Shown here piece after piece: positions 50,260-62,358 of a stretch of 64,000 bases of DNA; position 1 is the first letter of the stretch, and each line of letters starts with the position of its first letter. The notes under the pieces were generated by a model that was not told where the DNA came from, ran no database searches, and worked only from the letters and a program-made list of their open reading frames with translations. Source of the stretch: Phylloscopus collybita (lineage: Eukaryota; Chordata; Aves; Passeriformes; Phylloscopidae); contig JAJNNQ010000040.1 of the NCBI GenBank assembly GCA_027886175.1, positions 23,084,001 through 23,148,000 on the forward strand. The letters are read 5' to 3'. The position numbers and the translations under genes are program-made.

Positions 50260-52063
50260 GGTGTTTCATGGGTTTTCCTTGAAAAATCGGGGTTATGTTT
50301 CCCTTGTGTTCACTCTTTAACTTAGTGAGAGTTTAATTTTATGACAGATTTTTAACCTTCTTAAAAAAACAAAAATCACAAATTTGCATTTCTGTGATAT
50401 CCAACCCTCAGAATACATTAAATCAGCTCAATGGAAAAAACCAGAGGAATATCAAAGCTACTGCAAATGCCAAACTTCTGTCTGGAACGCACATTGGCCC
50501 TCAGTAAATATGGATATGTACCCCAGATTTACAGATTCTGTGCACTAAGTCCAACATCAAACTTGTAGAATTTCTGTGTGGAAAAAAAGATACCTGAATG
50601 CACAAATGTCCTATGGGTATGCACACCATCATCTTCCTTTTTTCAACACAAAAGCACATGTGCACTTTTCTTTCAGTTCATTATCCACCGTGAAGCAATG
50701 GGCTTATAGTCAAAGTAAACACATCCTCAATACAAAATGAAAGAAAAATCTTTTCTGTTCATTCAGATCAAATGCAAACCCACACCAACTTCATGGAGAA
50801 CTGAACTGGGCTCAGCACATGCACTGCTGTGGGACTGTGAAGCCCAAAATGTGTTGTGCTATGCTCGCTGCTCCCTCTGGACCCAGCGCAGCCAAATCAC
50901 ATCTCACGCAGTCACTCAGGGTGACGTTTCAATTCCCAGCAACTGGCCTTTAAGTATTCTTGCCTTGCACTGATGAAAAATAACCTGAACTATGAAAGCT
51001 TTTTTCAGCCTTACAAACTCCCCCCTGTGGTTCACAGCATGACCTTGTGTACAGTTACTGCAGCACCACTGAAGCAATAGAATTTAAAGAACAACCAACC
51101 AGGCAGAAAACTCATCAAAGCTATCATTTAGCTAGAATGGTTCCACATGCAGTAAGCTAAGTATTTTGCCAAACCTACACCTTTCTCCTGTCTCCTTTTG
51201 CCAGCAGAAATTACAATGGTTTTTATTTGCTTTGTCCAAACAGAACGTGAATGTAGATCTTAGAACTTTCATATGGGGAAAAAAAAATCATTTTACTGTG
51301 AATTTGAGAAGAATCTAGAGGCAAATTGTATCTCTGGCCTAGTAAATAGTGCATTAGGAACAGTTAATATGCTTACAATAATTTTTGAGTGAAAACTAAA
51401 GGCTTTCTCATTTTTAAGTAAAAAATTAACTTCAGTATTTCAGAGTTTCTTTTCTAAAAAAAGCATTTCTTACTACAAAAAAAGAATCTTCTGTTTGCGA
51501 AATAGAAACAACCATAGCAACAGAAGGAGAGGGGAATCCTCACAGAACCAGTACACAAATAAAGGCTACTGATAAAATAGGTTCTACTTATTCACATTAG
51601 TAACTGAGGGCTTTTGAATTTCAGCCACAGATTAAACCTCTCCTAGTCCTCTAAGCAGTATGCCAAACCAGGCCTAGGCATCATGTGTGACACTACCAAC
51701 ATTTAACTTGACAATTTAAGTAGATGGAGGAAAGCTCTGTATCTCAGCTTACCATTCTAGACTCTTCTCTATTATTCCTCCTTCTGAAACAAAATACTTC
51801 ATTTTCCCAGAGCTCACCATGGCTTTCAGTTATCTAATTCTGCAATTTTGTCTGTCCTGCCCTCCTCTCCTACCCAATGCAAGGAACTGTTTCACAAATA
51901 AAAATGGACCTGAAATGAGGTTTATTTGATAAGCATTCAGCCAGACTCACTTCCAGAAGTTTACTGCAATCTGGCGACTTATTCAGGATCGGAGTTTTGC
52001 AGCCCAGCCATGACCACAGTGCCTATAATAGGAAGTGAAAAGTAAATGCATCCCAGCTCTTAC

Positions 52064-52163
52064 CTGACCACGGTTGTGAAGACTTAAATCGAGACCACAT
52101 GTAAATTCAGTATGATGCTCAACTGTTTCCAGCAAAGGATTAGGCTTGGAAAAGTCCCAGAAT
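52064..52163 (-). CDS. PEX7: PEX7, internal coding exon (next to last)
   Basis: A 100-nt exon with acceptor CTCTATAG|ATTCTGG and donor GGTCAG|GTAAGA. With the AG carried over from the previous exon it completes an Arg and encodes 33 further residues, [12 protein letters not shown] and on through [12 protein letters not shown]. The human protein is nearly identical here. The Leu after T-C-G corresponds to human Leu292, whose nonsense change is the common cause of rhizomelic chondrodysplasia punctata type 1; here it is CTC. The exon forms part of the last WD40 blades of the beta-propeller that binds PTS2-bearing cargo in the cytosol and delivers it to peroxisomes with a PEX5-family partner. Confidence 0.95.
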
Positions 52164-52665
52164 CTATAGAGAGAACAAAGAAGTGAAAGAGAGAGGAAAA
52201 AAATAATCAAACAAAGCACAATTAAAGTAATTGAAAGGCTATTTCAAAAATATAATGCAAGATATTGACAAATCTGTTGCTGCCAGGGTATTTAAAAAAG
52301 CAAACTCATCCACTTAGGAAACATAGCAAATCATACTCCTGCAAAGCCATCTGCTGATTTGCATAAACTAAACCCCACTGGGTAAAGCCATCTTTGTGTC
52401 CTGTTGCAGTAACTGAGATCAAAGTTGGCACCAAGGAGCACTCGTTGGGACATTATTAAAAGAGAAGAAAAAACGTAGGCTAGAATACTCGTTACATTTC
52501 TTGATGGCTGGGGAATCCCTGAAAGATATTAGCACAATTTGTGATTTTTCTCAGTTTTTGACAACATTAACCATGCAGTCTTTATTTAAATAAAAATTAA
52601 ACGTTCATTTAGAGATCTCAGTCATGCACATTCTCAAATTTGAGACGGTGTTCCTGTAAAACAGA

Positions 52666-52704
52666 ATTTAATATTATAATTTAATATTATAATATTATAA
52701 TTTG
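52666..52704. repeat. (TAATATTA)n-type AT repeat
   Basis: AATTTAATATTATAAT-type units repeated about two and a half times. Confidence 0.75.
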
Positions 52705-53860
52705 CACTACACAGATCAGCCACATTACATAGTTAATTCCACTGGTTCATATCTTTAAAAGAAATTTTTCTTTTGAGCCTTGGTTGATAAAAAACTACTT
52801 TGAAAATAACAATTCTGAGGTCATCTACTTCTCCCAGCTACTCTCCCAATAGATGCAGTTAACAGCAAGTATGAGAGATGTAAGAGTAGAATTTACCAGT
52901 AACATACAGGTAAAAGACACCTCAGTCATGGAAAGAAGGATTCAAACCCAGAACTTTCAGATAATAACACACTGACAAAATGCCATATGACAGCACAGAA
53001 CAAAGATTTGTTTCTCTTTGTGTTGTATATACCACTGAGAAAAGTCCACAGGCTGCACAGCACAGCACATTTTGTGGGCTGTCAGCTGTAATCAAATTTT
53101 CTGCAGCCCAGATTTTCACACAGGGGTCAATTATATGCTTTACTACTTCTGTAACAATCATAGAGGTCTCTTTGCCTTGCCTTTATTGGGAAAAGTGACA
53201 ATACTTAACAAGAACAGCTCATTATCAGACCAACTGCAGTGGAGGTACTGTAAGTTCAAACCAATTCAGGTAAAATAGCAAACACTGGAGCCAGCAGGGT
53301 CAGTTTGTTTAATATGTAGATGTTATTTCCTTCATAAACAAGCAGAGTGGTATCAGCACAATGGCTATGCCATAGCAACAACCCTCTTAATTCTTCCCTA
53401 GTACCTGAGATCTAAAATAAACAACTTATTTTGCAGGAGAGAGGAGCAAAAGACCATCTCAGCATTTTTATCCTCTCACATTTGTTCATAAGAAAGTAAG
53501 GAAACAAATCTTGTTGTTTTTAAGTAATAGTGTTTGCCTTCCTTATCACATTAGCTCTCTACTAATTCTTGAAAGACAGATGCTCATAACTGAAAACTAC
53601 AATTAAAGAAGATAACTTAAGATCTACATGAATAAAAACCTAAAGAAGACCTTTTGATCAATTTTAAAAATAGTAGGACAATATAGTGTTTGTTATATGA
53701 AGCCATGTTGTCAAAAGTCAGAAGCCGTTTAGAGTTTGAGAGTACTGCAACTTAGTTCAAGTTAAACAGAATGACTGAAAGTTTTGATACCTTTTTTTAA
53801 CATATGAATACTTATTAGTGAAAGCTCTGAAAAATGTTCATCCTCAGGACTGAGAACCAT

Positions 53861-53940
53861 TAATAATGGTAAATTAATGATAAATTGGTATAAATGGTAA
53901 ATAAATGATAAAATGGTAAATAAATGATAAATTAATGATG
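53861..53940. repeat. Tandem repeat, ~20-bp unit (AAATGGTAAATAAATGATAA)
   Basis: About four units of period near 20, the middle two almost identical, in an AT-rich intron. Confidence 0.8.
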
Positions 53941-56900
53941 GTTCTTAACAACAACTTTGCAATCCAAAGTGAGAAATAATGTCTATAGCACAGCTTCCAA
54001 AACCACCATGGTGACAATATTTTCCTCAGAGTTACTTCCATCACATTCTGCAGACTGAGAGGGCAATGCAATTTTTCTAAGACACTGTTTACCACAGCAG
54101 GACAGCTGTACAGCGAAGGGAAGATGCACTCACAGCACAAGTAGTTGTGCTTGCATTACTTCAGTTGTAAGTGTATCTACAGAGTTAGCAGCATGAACTT
54201 AAAAAATGGGCCAGACAACCACACAGGCTTTTAGGGTCCCTTACAGGTTTGTACAGCCTGTACAGTCACAGATGTGTCACTTTCAACTGCTATTTTTACC
54301 CATATTATGTATGAAGCCACAACTTCAGTCACATCTGCACTGATCACAAACCCCAAAACCTATGTGAGTGCATTTTCTTCAACTTTTTAATGCTAAAACA
54401 GTTAAAAGTATAACTTTTCCCTCATTTTTCTACAGTTTGCTTTATGTGTACCTGGTATGCAATTCATAAGTTGCACGTGAATTGCAAGTGGACTGCTTAT
54501 TCTGAACCAGACATTATGAGAAGAGAAAAAGCCTGTCATACTATGGATTTTACACTTTGTACCACCCATAGCAGTGTCACTAAGACCTGTGCTCCCTGAT
54601 CAAATCACTTTTACCAACCCAAATATAGTTTGTCCTGTGTATCCTGTCCTATCTTGTCCTCACTCCCACTCTACCCTTACCAAGTGCCCCTGCACCTTCA
54701 CCACTGGCTGGGAAAAAAGAGGTAGCCAGTTCATTCCAGGTTCCAGTGTCTGTGCAATGCATGTGTTGTGGCAGCCTGTTGCTGCATGATGAGGAGCTAG
54801 CAGATCAGTAAGATTACTTACTTGTGGTGCTGAATTCATGCTACATACTCTTACTTTCTTTACGGCAGTACTTGGAGTTTCCCTCTCTTGAATGCTCATG
54901 AGTTTCCATTAAATTTGTAAAAGCTTAGTAAATTGAGACTGCAAGTTCCCTGTCAAATCTGGTTTAGCTTTCAACAGATTCAAAAGTTACTCCAGGAAAT
55001 AATTCTATGAAAACGCACAGATGGAAGCACAAAGAACAGCTCATCAAGTCTACGCCCTTCTGGGTAAGAAAAAAAATATTTATGATAAATATTTATTCAT
55101 GAAAGCTTTAATAATGCTCTTAGGTGACAAGATGTCTTGATACATCATATTTTTAAGTGGGTGTGAATCAGCTGTTTAGAAGCTGCTTTCCATAAAAGCC
55201 CACTCAATAACTAATGCTAGCTTTCACAAACAACCACACCAGGCACAAGTGACAGTATGTGGATGTATAAAGCCAAGAACCTTTCAAGAGCAACACAGAA
55301 CTCAGTGCTAGTTTACTACATGTGTAACACACAATTCACATAACCCAAGACAATCTCCCTGCTCCTATTCTCTAATTCCTGTGCTGACTTGTAAATGTTC
55401 TTCCTGCAAACTAGAAAAACTTCTGTCTTCTGAGGAGAGCTTAGTGTCAAGCTACTTTTGGATACAGGCCAATCAAGGCAATGATGTTACTTCAGGCATT
55501 AACTGGGAACATCTAACTGTTTCCACACTAATATTCTGAAGAGATTACTTCATTATAGTTCCAGTAAAGTATCAACATTATGAAATAATTTGGGTGTAGA
55601 AGGCCATTTTCCATTTGACGAAAATAAGAAAAAAAGCAAGCAAATGAGCAAAATCCCATGTTTTCACCTTGAAGAGAAAAAAAAAAAAAACACAAAAAAA
55701 AACAACAGAAAAGGAATACAGGTATAATAAGGATGCCTAACTGAAGTGAAACTCAGTTTATGATCAGCCTTATTCTGTAAGATTTCTTTTTGATCCAAGT
55801 TACTGAACTTGTACATAGTGATGGAGTGCTGGAAATAGTGGTTTGCCTTAGAGTGTGTTGCAGAGATGATGTCCAGTGTAGTACAACTTTTAGCAGAAAT
55901 TGCCTTTTTGCCTTCGGGACAAGCTTCTGTGCTAATGATTCAAGATCTGGCCTGATACCAGCTTAATGAAGCTCTATAATTTATCAGATCTTCTGTTTAG
56001 GTTTTGGTGAGCGCTATCTGTGACTAATACACCAAGATTTCTTTTTTATACTTAAGTGTCCAAAAATACAAAATGGTGATTCCAGTAAAAGATGACACTG
56101 ATGTTCTTCCAAACTGAATTTTGACAGAGATAACATTTAAGAATATGCAGTCAGACCTGAAGTATTTCTGGAAATGTTACAGTACTTTGTGTATTTCCCA
56201 GCATTTTAATGATTCATTTGTGTTCAATCTGCTCTTTAATTAGCCTACATTTTTTCGGAGCTCTTCCAAAGAGTAAGGAAATGGTATAGAAAAAAATTTG
56301 TCTGAATGAAGCTTTTACTGGACGGGGATTATAAATCATTATACCAAGGTATATAAAAACTCAAGTTCAAATCAACATCCTCTTTTTCTCAGCTCCCAGT
56401 ATGAAGTGGGCATGTGAACTAGGTTTCTTTTCAGTAGCTTGACTACAGTGCTCACATTCAGTCATTATACCATTTGCAAAGGGGGGAGCTAAGCATTGTT
56501 AACCTTGTTTTCAACCCACTATTTTTTTCTTTTAATTATCCAGTTGTGATTATGTGCCAAACTAGCTGTACAACCTGAAACAAACAAAAACTCTGCCTCT
56601 TACATGGCAGTTTGATAATCTGAACTAAGATTTGCAGCTGTTCGGTTAAACTATAAAGCTTCAGTAACGTTAAAGATTACAGAGCTCTGACAGTAAAGGA
56701 TTGCTCCAATACTATGCTCTATTCTGTTATGTACTACCAACTAATGCTTGCAGATAAATCTGAGCTACAAACAGACACACTGAAGAACAGAAATAAATAA
56801 CATCATAACTAAACTACTATTAGAATAACACTGCAATGAATCTGTTTTTAAGGGACTGCCATACCATGCTTTTCTATGAATCAAAATTCAGCTCCCCCCT

Positions 56901-57452
56901 GACCAAATGGGGCTAAAAAGTCACAGGCTTTGAGTAGATTCAACAAGATCCATGATTAATGCCATGTACTAGAATCCCTGCTTCTCTTCACATGTGTGTG
57001 ATGTACATGCATGTACTGCATATGACAGGAGGTGTGCATGCACGTATGTGTGGAGTGTATGGTGCATCCAGTAAAATGACAGCATGTGGTAGAGCTACCA
57101 CATATTCTTTGAAAGATATGTTCCCAAATTCTTACAGCAACAATTCTCCTCCATAATACATAAAAGAATATTTTGGTTGTGACACCTTTTCCAAAGACTT
57201 TCACCTCACCTTCTCTGTTGTTTGTTCACTCATACCAAATCCAAAAGCTTTAGAAAACTGTTAACAATCTTTATTTCATCTCTTCAATTCTGCTGTCTCT
57301 CCCTAGTCACGACAAGTAAGTATTTGAACAGAAAAATAATGCCTAGAGTGAATTTTGTGCAGAGGTCCCCAAGCTCTGCATTTATAGACACAATGCTTTG
57401 TGAGCTAGTAGCTCTCTCCATCTTTTCTGACAATTTCCACGTACAAAAATAT

Positions 57453-57485
57453 CAGCACTGAAATTGCACTAGGATTTCAGTGCTG
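57453..57485. repeat. Perfect stem-loop, 12-bp arms
   Basis: CAGCACTGAAAT (57453-57464) pairs exactly with ATTTCAGTGCTG (57474-57485) around a 9-nt loop, inside a PEX7 intron. No repeat family recognised. Confidence 0.8.
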
Positions 57486-58448
57486 CATGAAGCTCAGTAG
57501 CGCCAAACCTGAAGGATATAACAGCAGGTGTCAAAAACGGGCAGAGCATGACAACACAATCAAGTCACTTCAATGCTTAATGGGTTAACTTAATGATGCA
57601 ACTTTTTATGATGTTATGGCAGAAGACTGAATAGATTTATGATACAGCAACACATACAGGCACTGAGAATCAGCAACAGAACCCTTTGGCAACAGAACCT
57701 CTCTCTGTCTGGTGTCAGACCGATTAGGACACAACTAGAAGTGACATTACTTGAGATGATTTGGACAAGTGGGATAACTTTGTAGTTCTTTATGGAGGCA
57801 AGAGTGCTTCTCCCATTTCCTGATGTACTGCCTACTACATTCAGTCCATGTTAGAAAAGTAAAATATAGATCAAAGAATGTGATTGAGGTATTCAGGACT
57901 CTGAATGACACTGTGTATCCTAGAGAAATCCCAGGATCTAATCAAACTTTCTAACAGCTGTACTGTGAGACTCTCAGCAGTATCAGATATACTGAGCAGC
58001 CAGGGGAACTTGTGAAAGAGCTAAAGAGCTTTAGCATACACACTGTGGAATACTACTAAAGCTTCCTCAGATACTGGTAGGACAAAAACTTTGCTCATAA
58101 AAAGCCTAAATAAAAATGTGTCACAGAAACATATGAATTCACCTCACTGTATTAATTTAAGAGGGTATTACCTTCTTATCAGACCTTATCACAGCTGGAT
58201 GCAACTACATTCAGTAGAGTGATGTGAAAAGGATTGCAGAAAGCATCAGACAGAGTAGATATTGCTCAGCAGAGTGACTGAGCTGGCCTTTAATGACAAA
58301 CCCATGCATTTTGAACATAGGTTATGAAGCATCTGACAACAAAATTAAGTGCACTTCAGTATTATCTACTCTGAAACTGTTTTCTATTGCAAGCCACATT
58401 GAAATAGATCATCTTTCTATTTTTATCCAATTAGAGAAAATACTGTAC

Positions 58449-58504
58449 CTTACAGAAAAATCATAGGAGCAAGAGGCCAATATGGTTGCGTGGAATGGCG
58501 AAAA
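58449..58504 (-). CDS. PEX7: PEX7, internal coding exon
   Basis: A short 56-nt exon with acceptor TCTTGCAG|TTTTCGCC and donor TGTAAG|GTACAG. It encodes F-S-P-F-H-A-T-I-L-A-S-C-S-Y-D-F-S-V and the first two bases of an Arg codon completed in the next exon. Human PEX7 has F-S-P-F-H-A-S-V-L-A-S-C-S-Y-D-F-T-V-R at this place, so the match is nearly complete. S-C-S-Y-D followed by W in the next exon is a typical WD40 blade motif. Phase agrees on both sides. Confidence 0.95.
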
Positions 58505-61500
58505 CTGCAAGAAAACAAAACGACTTTTAAAGTTAAAACATTGTGAACATATACAGACTTACTGTAAGTAGCACTGTAAGTTACCAAAGTTTAACTATTT
58601 AAATGGTCTTGGTTGGTCTTATTTAAATCATGCTGCAACAAAACAGACTACATCAATGTATTTCTCCCCCATGTGTCTAATTACAAGGAATCATAGAATT
58701 AATAATCACAAGGAATGCTCTGTGGGATCCTGGTTTGCTTAGATTTCATTACAGCAGTACCAAATAGCTCTGCTGTAAAGTTAGGAAGTTCTGGAACAGT
58801 CATATAAATGGTCATTAAATTCTGGTTTTGGCTAATAAGCTGAGTTTCATCTCGTTATATAAATCAAGTTTCAAACCAGCTATGTGACCAGTTAATTATT
58901 TTTAGAAAGACAAAATCTGTGCCATACTGCAGAGAATGTACGATATATTACTGACATCAATTTCATATCCTACTTTTGAAATTATTTATACAAATGGGAA
59001 AATTGGAGAGAAGTGGAAAAACTATAACAATATAACAACACTTCATGATTTCCCCCTCTCCTATAGGGCATTTTACAGGATACACTTGCAGACTGGTCTA
59101 AGAACTGCAGCAAAAGAAGGATGCAGTTATGCAAAAAATGTTCATCTCAGCTCCAGTTTTTGACAACCTTCAGTTTCCAACTATTTTAAAATCTGTATTT
59201 CTCAGGAAGAAACACAACAAGCCACTGACATAACGTGACATGAAACGCAGGTCCCCCACACCGTGACATAGTTAAGACACAGTTAAGTCTTGCTGCAAGA
59301 AGCAGGAACTACAGCAACTACAGCATAGCAACTACAAAGTTGAAAATTAAGTCTGGGCTATTGCCCAGAGAGTGGTGTATATTGATGGCTGCTGAACTCT
59401 GCTGACAAAGTTCTCTTTACTATAGCAGAAGTGAGGGATGTGCATGCTGGAACTTGAACCTCTGCAGACTTCCTGCAATTTTTTTTGAGGGGAATAAAGC
59501 CCCCAAAACAAAATGGGTTCTGCACCTCAGGAAAATGAATACTAGAGGGGAAGAAGTCTGATGGGCAACGGAAAACAATGGTACACTTTCCATAAGCCCT
59601 CTTTGCATGTCCACATAGTTTAAAGCAAAACCATCCTGTCAAAGCTTTGTCATAAACCTTAAGTATCTTAGAAACTTACCTAAGCAAACTCTATCAAAAT
59701 ACTTAGCAGAGCACTACACATGTAAGTTGAAAAAAAATTGCATAATGTCTTTCTGCTACAAGAGAAAATTCTGCTCCATTTAACTGTAAGATACTACAAT
59801 TTTATTGTCTGAACAGCTGAATACAGGCAGAAGATACCACCACATCATCCATCCTGGCTCCAACATATCCCAATATCCAAGTATCTTTTTAGGTAAACCT
59901 GAAAACTAAAACCATGTTTCAGTGTAAGATACTGAAGCCAGCTAAGAACGTGAGGATCAAATGCACCAACATCAAAATCTCCTGAAAAGGATTCCAGATG
60001 ACCTCAATGCACAGATAATGCCCTGTACTGCAGTGAAAGACCATAAGAAATCTGCAGGAATCCTGACAGTATTGTGTTGGGTAGAATTCCTTGCCATCCT
60101 CACATCTGACAGTCAACACAACCCCTGAAAAGTGAACAGAAATACAAAAGACAGGCAACCAAAGAGTGTGATTTCATGGTTGATTTAAGCTAATTTCAGA
60201 GTGTGCTGCTGCCAAGACTTGTGGTTTCCACTTTCTTTTCTACATCTAACTATGTACTCCTGTCCCTCTCCTTTGTGTCAAGGCTTGCAATTGCGTGGAT
60301 GAGCAACAAATTGAAACAGCTTAATGATCCAGACAGAAACCAGTCAGTTTCAGGGACAGGGTTTTCAGAGCCATCAGCTGCAGCTTTACAATCGCTAGTG
60401 TCGGGACAACACAAGGCAAGGGATATCAGTAGGGACAGCTGCCTCTATAGAGACAGCATCCAGGTCTCTCTCTCAATTCAGGGTGACTGGTAAGTTACAC
60501 CACAGGAGCGAAGATATGCTGCACCACCTCCAAGTGCTGGCCCACACTGTCATGTCAGGGACCATGTCTGTCATGAAATGCAAGCAAAGAAAGCCTGGTA
60601 AGATGGAATAAACGCCATGTACTCTCAGTATGACTCCTTTGCACACGGATGCATCTTCTCCTATGAAAAATACTTCACAGAGCAAGATTAGAGAATAGTC
60701 ATGCAGGAATTAAATTAGAAAAAAAGATTCAGCACCAATCACTAGTGGGGAGAGCAGGCAGAGGTAGCTGGGATAAGGAGACTGGGAGCTTCTCATGTTG
60801 TCAGACCATTAAAAGGATTTGTGATATGGAGTGACTACCCGAGTCACACTCTTTTCTGACAAATTACAAACTAAGCACAGTAGCTTCTAAATATGTTAGA
60901 AACACACCAAGGCCTTGTGAAGCAAAATACCAACCCAGGATAACTTTTTTTCTGCCAGTTCAGACTTCCTAGGGAATATTAATAAACATACCTGTTCCTG
61001 AGAGGCTATAAAACGATTAGTTATTATCTCCTTTTTCAGGAGACTTTGATATTGATGCATTTGACTCTCACATTCTTTGTTGGTTTCAATATTTTACACT
61101 GAAACACAGTTATAGTTTTTGAGTCTACCAAAAAAGATATTCGGATATGTATTTTCATATAACATGAAAAAAAAAGTCATTGTGCATCTAGAGAAAAATC
61201 TTATTGGTGGGTGTTCTAGTTGTACACAGACCCAGTAAAGTCATCTGAAGCCTTTCACACATAAAGTTTCAAAGTATCTTTGAACATATTAACATTTTCT
61301 TTGTATACACAAAAGTAAATATTCACAATGTGTTCTATATCTTGTCTTTTGTAAATATTAGCCCTTTGTGTAGAAAGATAAAGGAACAGCATCATTTAAA
61401 AATGAATAAGGGGAAGTGTTTTCCCCATCTCAAATTTCCCATATAATTTAGCTGAAGTAAATCTTCTAACCCTCTCTCCAGCCCTCTAACACTCTTTGTG

Positions 61501-61731
61501 TAAATATACTGACTTTGAAAACGCCATTAACTGTAAAATCCCAGCAATCTATGAAACATCAAAATGTTTGACAGTGCTAAACTGGAAGTTTTCAAGAACA
61601 GCCACTGACTGTAACATCTAAAATCCTGTTGTTTTTTTCCTAGTTATTAGATAACATAAAATATTACTGGCTTCCAGAAAAATCTGTGTAACAATTCAGT
61701 GGTGGTCAATGGGAAATAAAATTCAACTTAC
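58505..61731 (-). other. PEX7: PEX7 intron (3.2 kb)
   Basis: AT-rich intron. I see nothing beyond ordinary unique sequence and short A-runs. Confidence 0.75.
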
Positions 61732-61845
61732 TTTTACTCTTCTGATAGCATAGGTATGACCAAGCAAGACGAACACTGGTTGCCGGATGTTCCTCAAATC
61801 CCAGCCTTTCAAGCTACAGTCAACTGCACCAGTTACCAGCAAGTT
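61732..61845 (-). CDS. PEX7: PEX7, internal coding exon
   Basis: A 114-nt exon with acceptor CATCATCAG|AACTTG and donor GTAAAA|GTAAGT. It encodes 38 residues beginning [12 protein letters not shown] and ending [12 protein letters not shown]. It carries G-W-D-L-R and G-H plus downstream V-K, the classic WD40 layout. The G-A pair corresponds to human Gly217 and Ala218, both sites of known loss-of-function changes in peroxisomal disease; both are kept here. The exon is phase 0 at both ends. Confidence 0.96.
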
Positions 61846-62251
61846 CTGATGATGTAATAAAAAAGAGATATATCACAACAACTTAACTACTAAATTGTAG
61901 CAATGCATATGTTGGATAAAAAAGTTAGATAAATAAAAAAATACAGATTAATAAATCATAAATGAAGCGACATCCCCAGTATGTAGACGAAAGAGCACAG
62001 AGAAACACAAACTGGTTTTCCACTTTTGACTGCTCTGCCCATTACACAAAAGAGTAAGCAAAATCTCTTATCTTCTTGGGCTGACCATCTGTTAGAACAA
62101 AGCTCTTTTGAAGATGCAATAGTGATTAAGAGCAACAAAGCATCTAGGCATATTTTCATAAAGAGAAGATGCAGTGATGTTGCAGTAAAACCCCCTGCTA
62201 TTTAATGAGAGTGATTCAATTAGAAAAACAGTGGGATGAATGGTTTTATAC
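61846..62251 (-). other. PEX7: PEX7 intron (406 bp)
   Basis: Short intron between two in-phase exons, with normal GT and AG ends. Nothing else seen. Confidence 0.85.
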
Positions 62252-62358
62252 CTCATCATATTTGCACCAGTCACAGCTCAGGACCTCAGCCTGGTGGGCT
62301 GGTATCACAAGTTTGACTCCTGGGGTTTTCACATCCCAAATTCTTAAAGTCTGATCAC
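62252..62358 (-). CDS. PEX7: PEX7, internal coding exon (first seen in window)
   Basis: A 107-nt exon with acceptor TTGTTTCAG|GTGATCAG and donor GATGAG|GTATAA. Its first two bases complete a Gly, then 35 codons encode [10 protein letters not shown] and on through [17 protein letters not shown]. The match to human PEX7 residues 176-211 is nearly complete. R-I-W-D is a canonical WD40 end, and A-H-Q-A-E-V starts the next blade. From here to the stop the five exons encode 148 residues, exactly the number in human. The upstream exons, with the N-terminus and first blades, must lie beyond base 64,000 because I find none between 62,359 and the edge. Confidence 0.95.

Larger units (their letters stand above)
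40648..52063 (-). other. PEX7: PEX7 last intron (11.4 kb)
   Basis: AT-rich intron. It holds a 52-bp tandem duplication (40926-41029), an LTR-like fragment (47325-47440), a 22-bp near-perfect palindrome (48108-48129) and a CR1 fragment (49790-50259). No nested gene or further PEX7 exon is needed: the flanking exons join in phase and the total length equals the human protein. Confidence 0.85.
52164..58448 (-). other. PEX7: PEX7 intron (6.3 kb)
   Basis: AT-rich intron. It contains TAAT-rich tandem blocks (52666-52704 and 53861-53940), an A-rich run near 55678, CATG-rich palindromes around 57003-57043 and a perfect 12-bp stem-loop (57453-57485). No exon or nested gene seen. Confidence 0.8.

Noticed and set aside
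58671..58720. Possible CR1 terminus (AATCATAGAATT)
   Set aside because: Only a short A/T-rich match to the terminal repeat, with no CR1 body on either side.
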